Positions 63,378 through 64,000 of a stretch of DNA of 64,000 nt are shown here, one piece after another; position 1 is the stretch's first letter; the number at the start of each line of letters is the position of its first letter. Under the pieces are notes generated by a model that saw only the letters and a program-made list of their open reading frames with translations, searched no databases and had not been told where the DNA came from. The stretch is from Arthrobacter sp. Marseille-P9274 (GTDB lineage Bacteria; Actinomycetota; Actinomycetes; Actinomycetales; Micrococcaceae), in contig NZ_CAMPOV010000001.1 in assembly GCF_946892675.1 (NCBI RefSeq), forward strand, positions 1,276,033 to 1,340,032, given 5' to 3'. The position numbers and the translations under genes were made by a program.

Positions 63378-64000
63378 ATGACCATCACCTCCACCGAGAA
63401 GCCCGGTACCCCTCAGGTCGCAGTCAACGACATTGGTACCGCTGAAGACTTTCTCGCTGCTGTCGACGCGACCATTAAGTACTTCAACGACGGCGATCTC
63501 GTCGAAGGTACTGTCGTCAAGGTTGACCGCGACGAAGTCCTGCTCGACATCGGTTACAAGACCGAAGGTGTCATCCCCTCCCGCGAGCTTTCCATCAAGC
63601 ACGACGTTGATCCCGGCGACGTCGTCTCCGTGGGCGACGAGGTCGAAGCCCTTGTCCTGACCAAGGAGGACAAGGAAGGCCGCCTCATCCTGTCCAAGAA
63701 GCGCGCACAGTACGAGCGCGCCTGGGGCGACATCGAGAAGGTCAAGGAAGAGGACGGCGTCGTCACCGGTACCGTCATCGAGGTCGTCAAGGGTGGTCTT
63801 ATCCTCGACATCGGCCTGCGCGGCTTCCTGCCCGCCTCCCTGGTCGAGATGCGCCGCGTGCGCGACCTGGCTCCGTACATCGGCCAGCAGATCGAAGCCA
63901 AGATCATCGAGCTGGACAAGAACCGCAACAACGTTGTGCTGTCCCGCCGCGCCTGGCTCGAGCAGACCCAGTCCGAGGTCCGCTCGACCTTCCTCAACAA
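63378..64000 (+). CDS. rpsA: 30S ribosomal protein S1 (5' part, cut by the window end)
   Basis: The first 207 codons are present and the frame runs off the window. It starts MTITSTEKPGTPQVAVNDIG. The first S1 repeat (about 38-107, GDLVEGTVVKVDRDEVLLDI) and second (about 122-195, GVVTGTVIEVVKGGLILDI) are complete. S1 binds mRNA at the 30S subunit. Codon use is the most restricted of the window, as expected for a highly expressed gene. It follows polA with two genes between, matching the conserved actinobacterial order. Confidence 0.96.
   Translation, partial: MTITSTEKPGTPQVAVNDIGTAEDFLAAVDATIKYFNDGDLVEGTVVKVDRDEVLLDIGYKTEGVIPSRELSIKHDVDPGDVVSVGDEVEALVLTKEDKEGRLILSKKRAQYERAWGDIEKVKEEDGVVTGTVIEVVKGGLILDIGLRGFLPASLVEMRRVRDLAPYIGQQIEAKIIELDKNRNNVVLSRRAWLEQTQSEVRSTFLN

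Overview
This GC-rich window (dense genes, many GTG starts, TANNNT -10 boxes placed 6-8 nt before start codons, MSMEG_4193-, SCO1664- and 13E12/DUF222-type families) comes from an actinobacterium. Gene content and order fit the Micrococcaceae (Arthrobacter-like). This is inferred from recognised families and layout; no database search was run. There are no rRNA genes, insertion sequences, integrases, prophage genes or CRISPR arrays.

Layout. (1) 0-3.3 kb: rhodanese/SufE sulfur-transfer pair, divergent ZapE ATPase, a small Rv0909-type antitoxin-like protein and a DinB/mycothiol-transferase remnant. (2) 3.5-4.6 kb: a seven-gene minus-strand tRNA array (Gly-Cys-Val-Gly-Val-Gly-Val, with a terminator) and a facing tRNA-Val(CAC) with its own terminator. 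(3) 4.7-9.3 kb: PD-(D/E)XK-like protein, def-fmt-rsmB-rpe. (4) 9.4-14.0 kb: an FMN riboswitch followed by ribM-ribD-ribE-ribB-ribA-ribH, i.e. flavin import plus synthesis with ribB and ribA as separate genes. (5) 14.1-24.1 kb: hisE-hisG-hisF, hisI-trpE-TIGR02234-HGxxPAAW-trpC-trpB-trpA, then lgt. (6) 24.4-33.0 kb: gltB-gltD, pyk, an ANTAR response regulator and tRNA-Leu(CAA).

(7) 33.0-57.7 kb is an accessory block. It sits between the pyk/ANTAR-regulator module and the thioesterase/polA/rpsA module, which lie close together in related genomes. It holds a ClC-type transporter fused to a YrhK-like membrane domain in an operon with glutamate decarboxylase (probable acid response), an orphan MbcA/ParS-like antitoxin, a secreted DUF4189 protein, a SARP-type regulator overlapping a ketopantoate-reductase-like gene, a zinc-finger-like small protein, a lipoprotein serine hydrolase, a DUF998-like membrane protein behind a leader ORF, phosphatase and SCO1664 genes divergent from a ChlI/VWA pair, an ArsR-SRPBCC pair with a visible operator, an EF-G-like GTPase, a stand-alone LigD polymerase domain, a RibD-C/DHFR-like protein and a DUF222-HNH endonuclease. 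(8) 57.7-64.0 kb: hotdog thioesterase, polA, a membrane protein, an Eis-like acetyltransferase and the 5' part of rpsA.

The most unusual signals are: two short leader ORFs whose stop codons overlap the starts of polytopic membrane proteins (ahead of the ClC fusion, where an 18-bp tandem repeat encodes a repeated hexapeptide, and ahead of the DUF998-like gene); a ClC protein apparently lacking the internal proton glutamate; a 55-nt perfect palindrome in frame inside the HNH gene; and a recurrent leaderless-promoter architecture.
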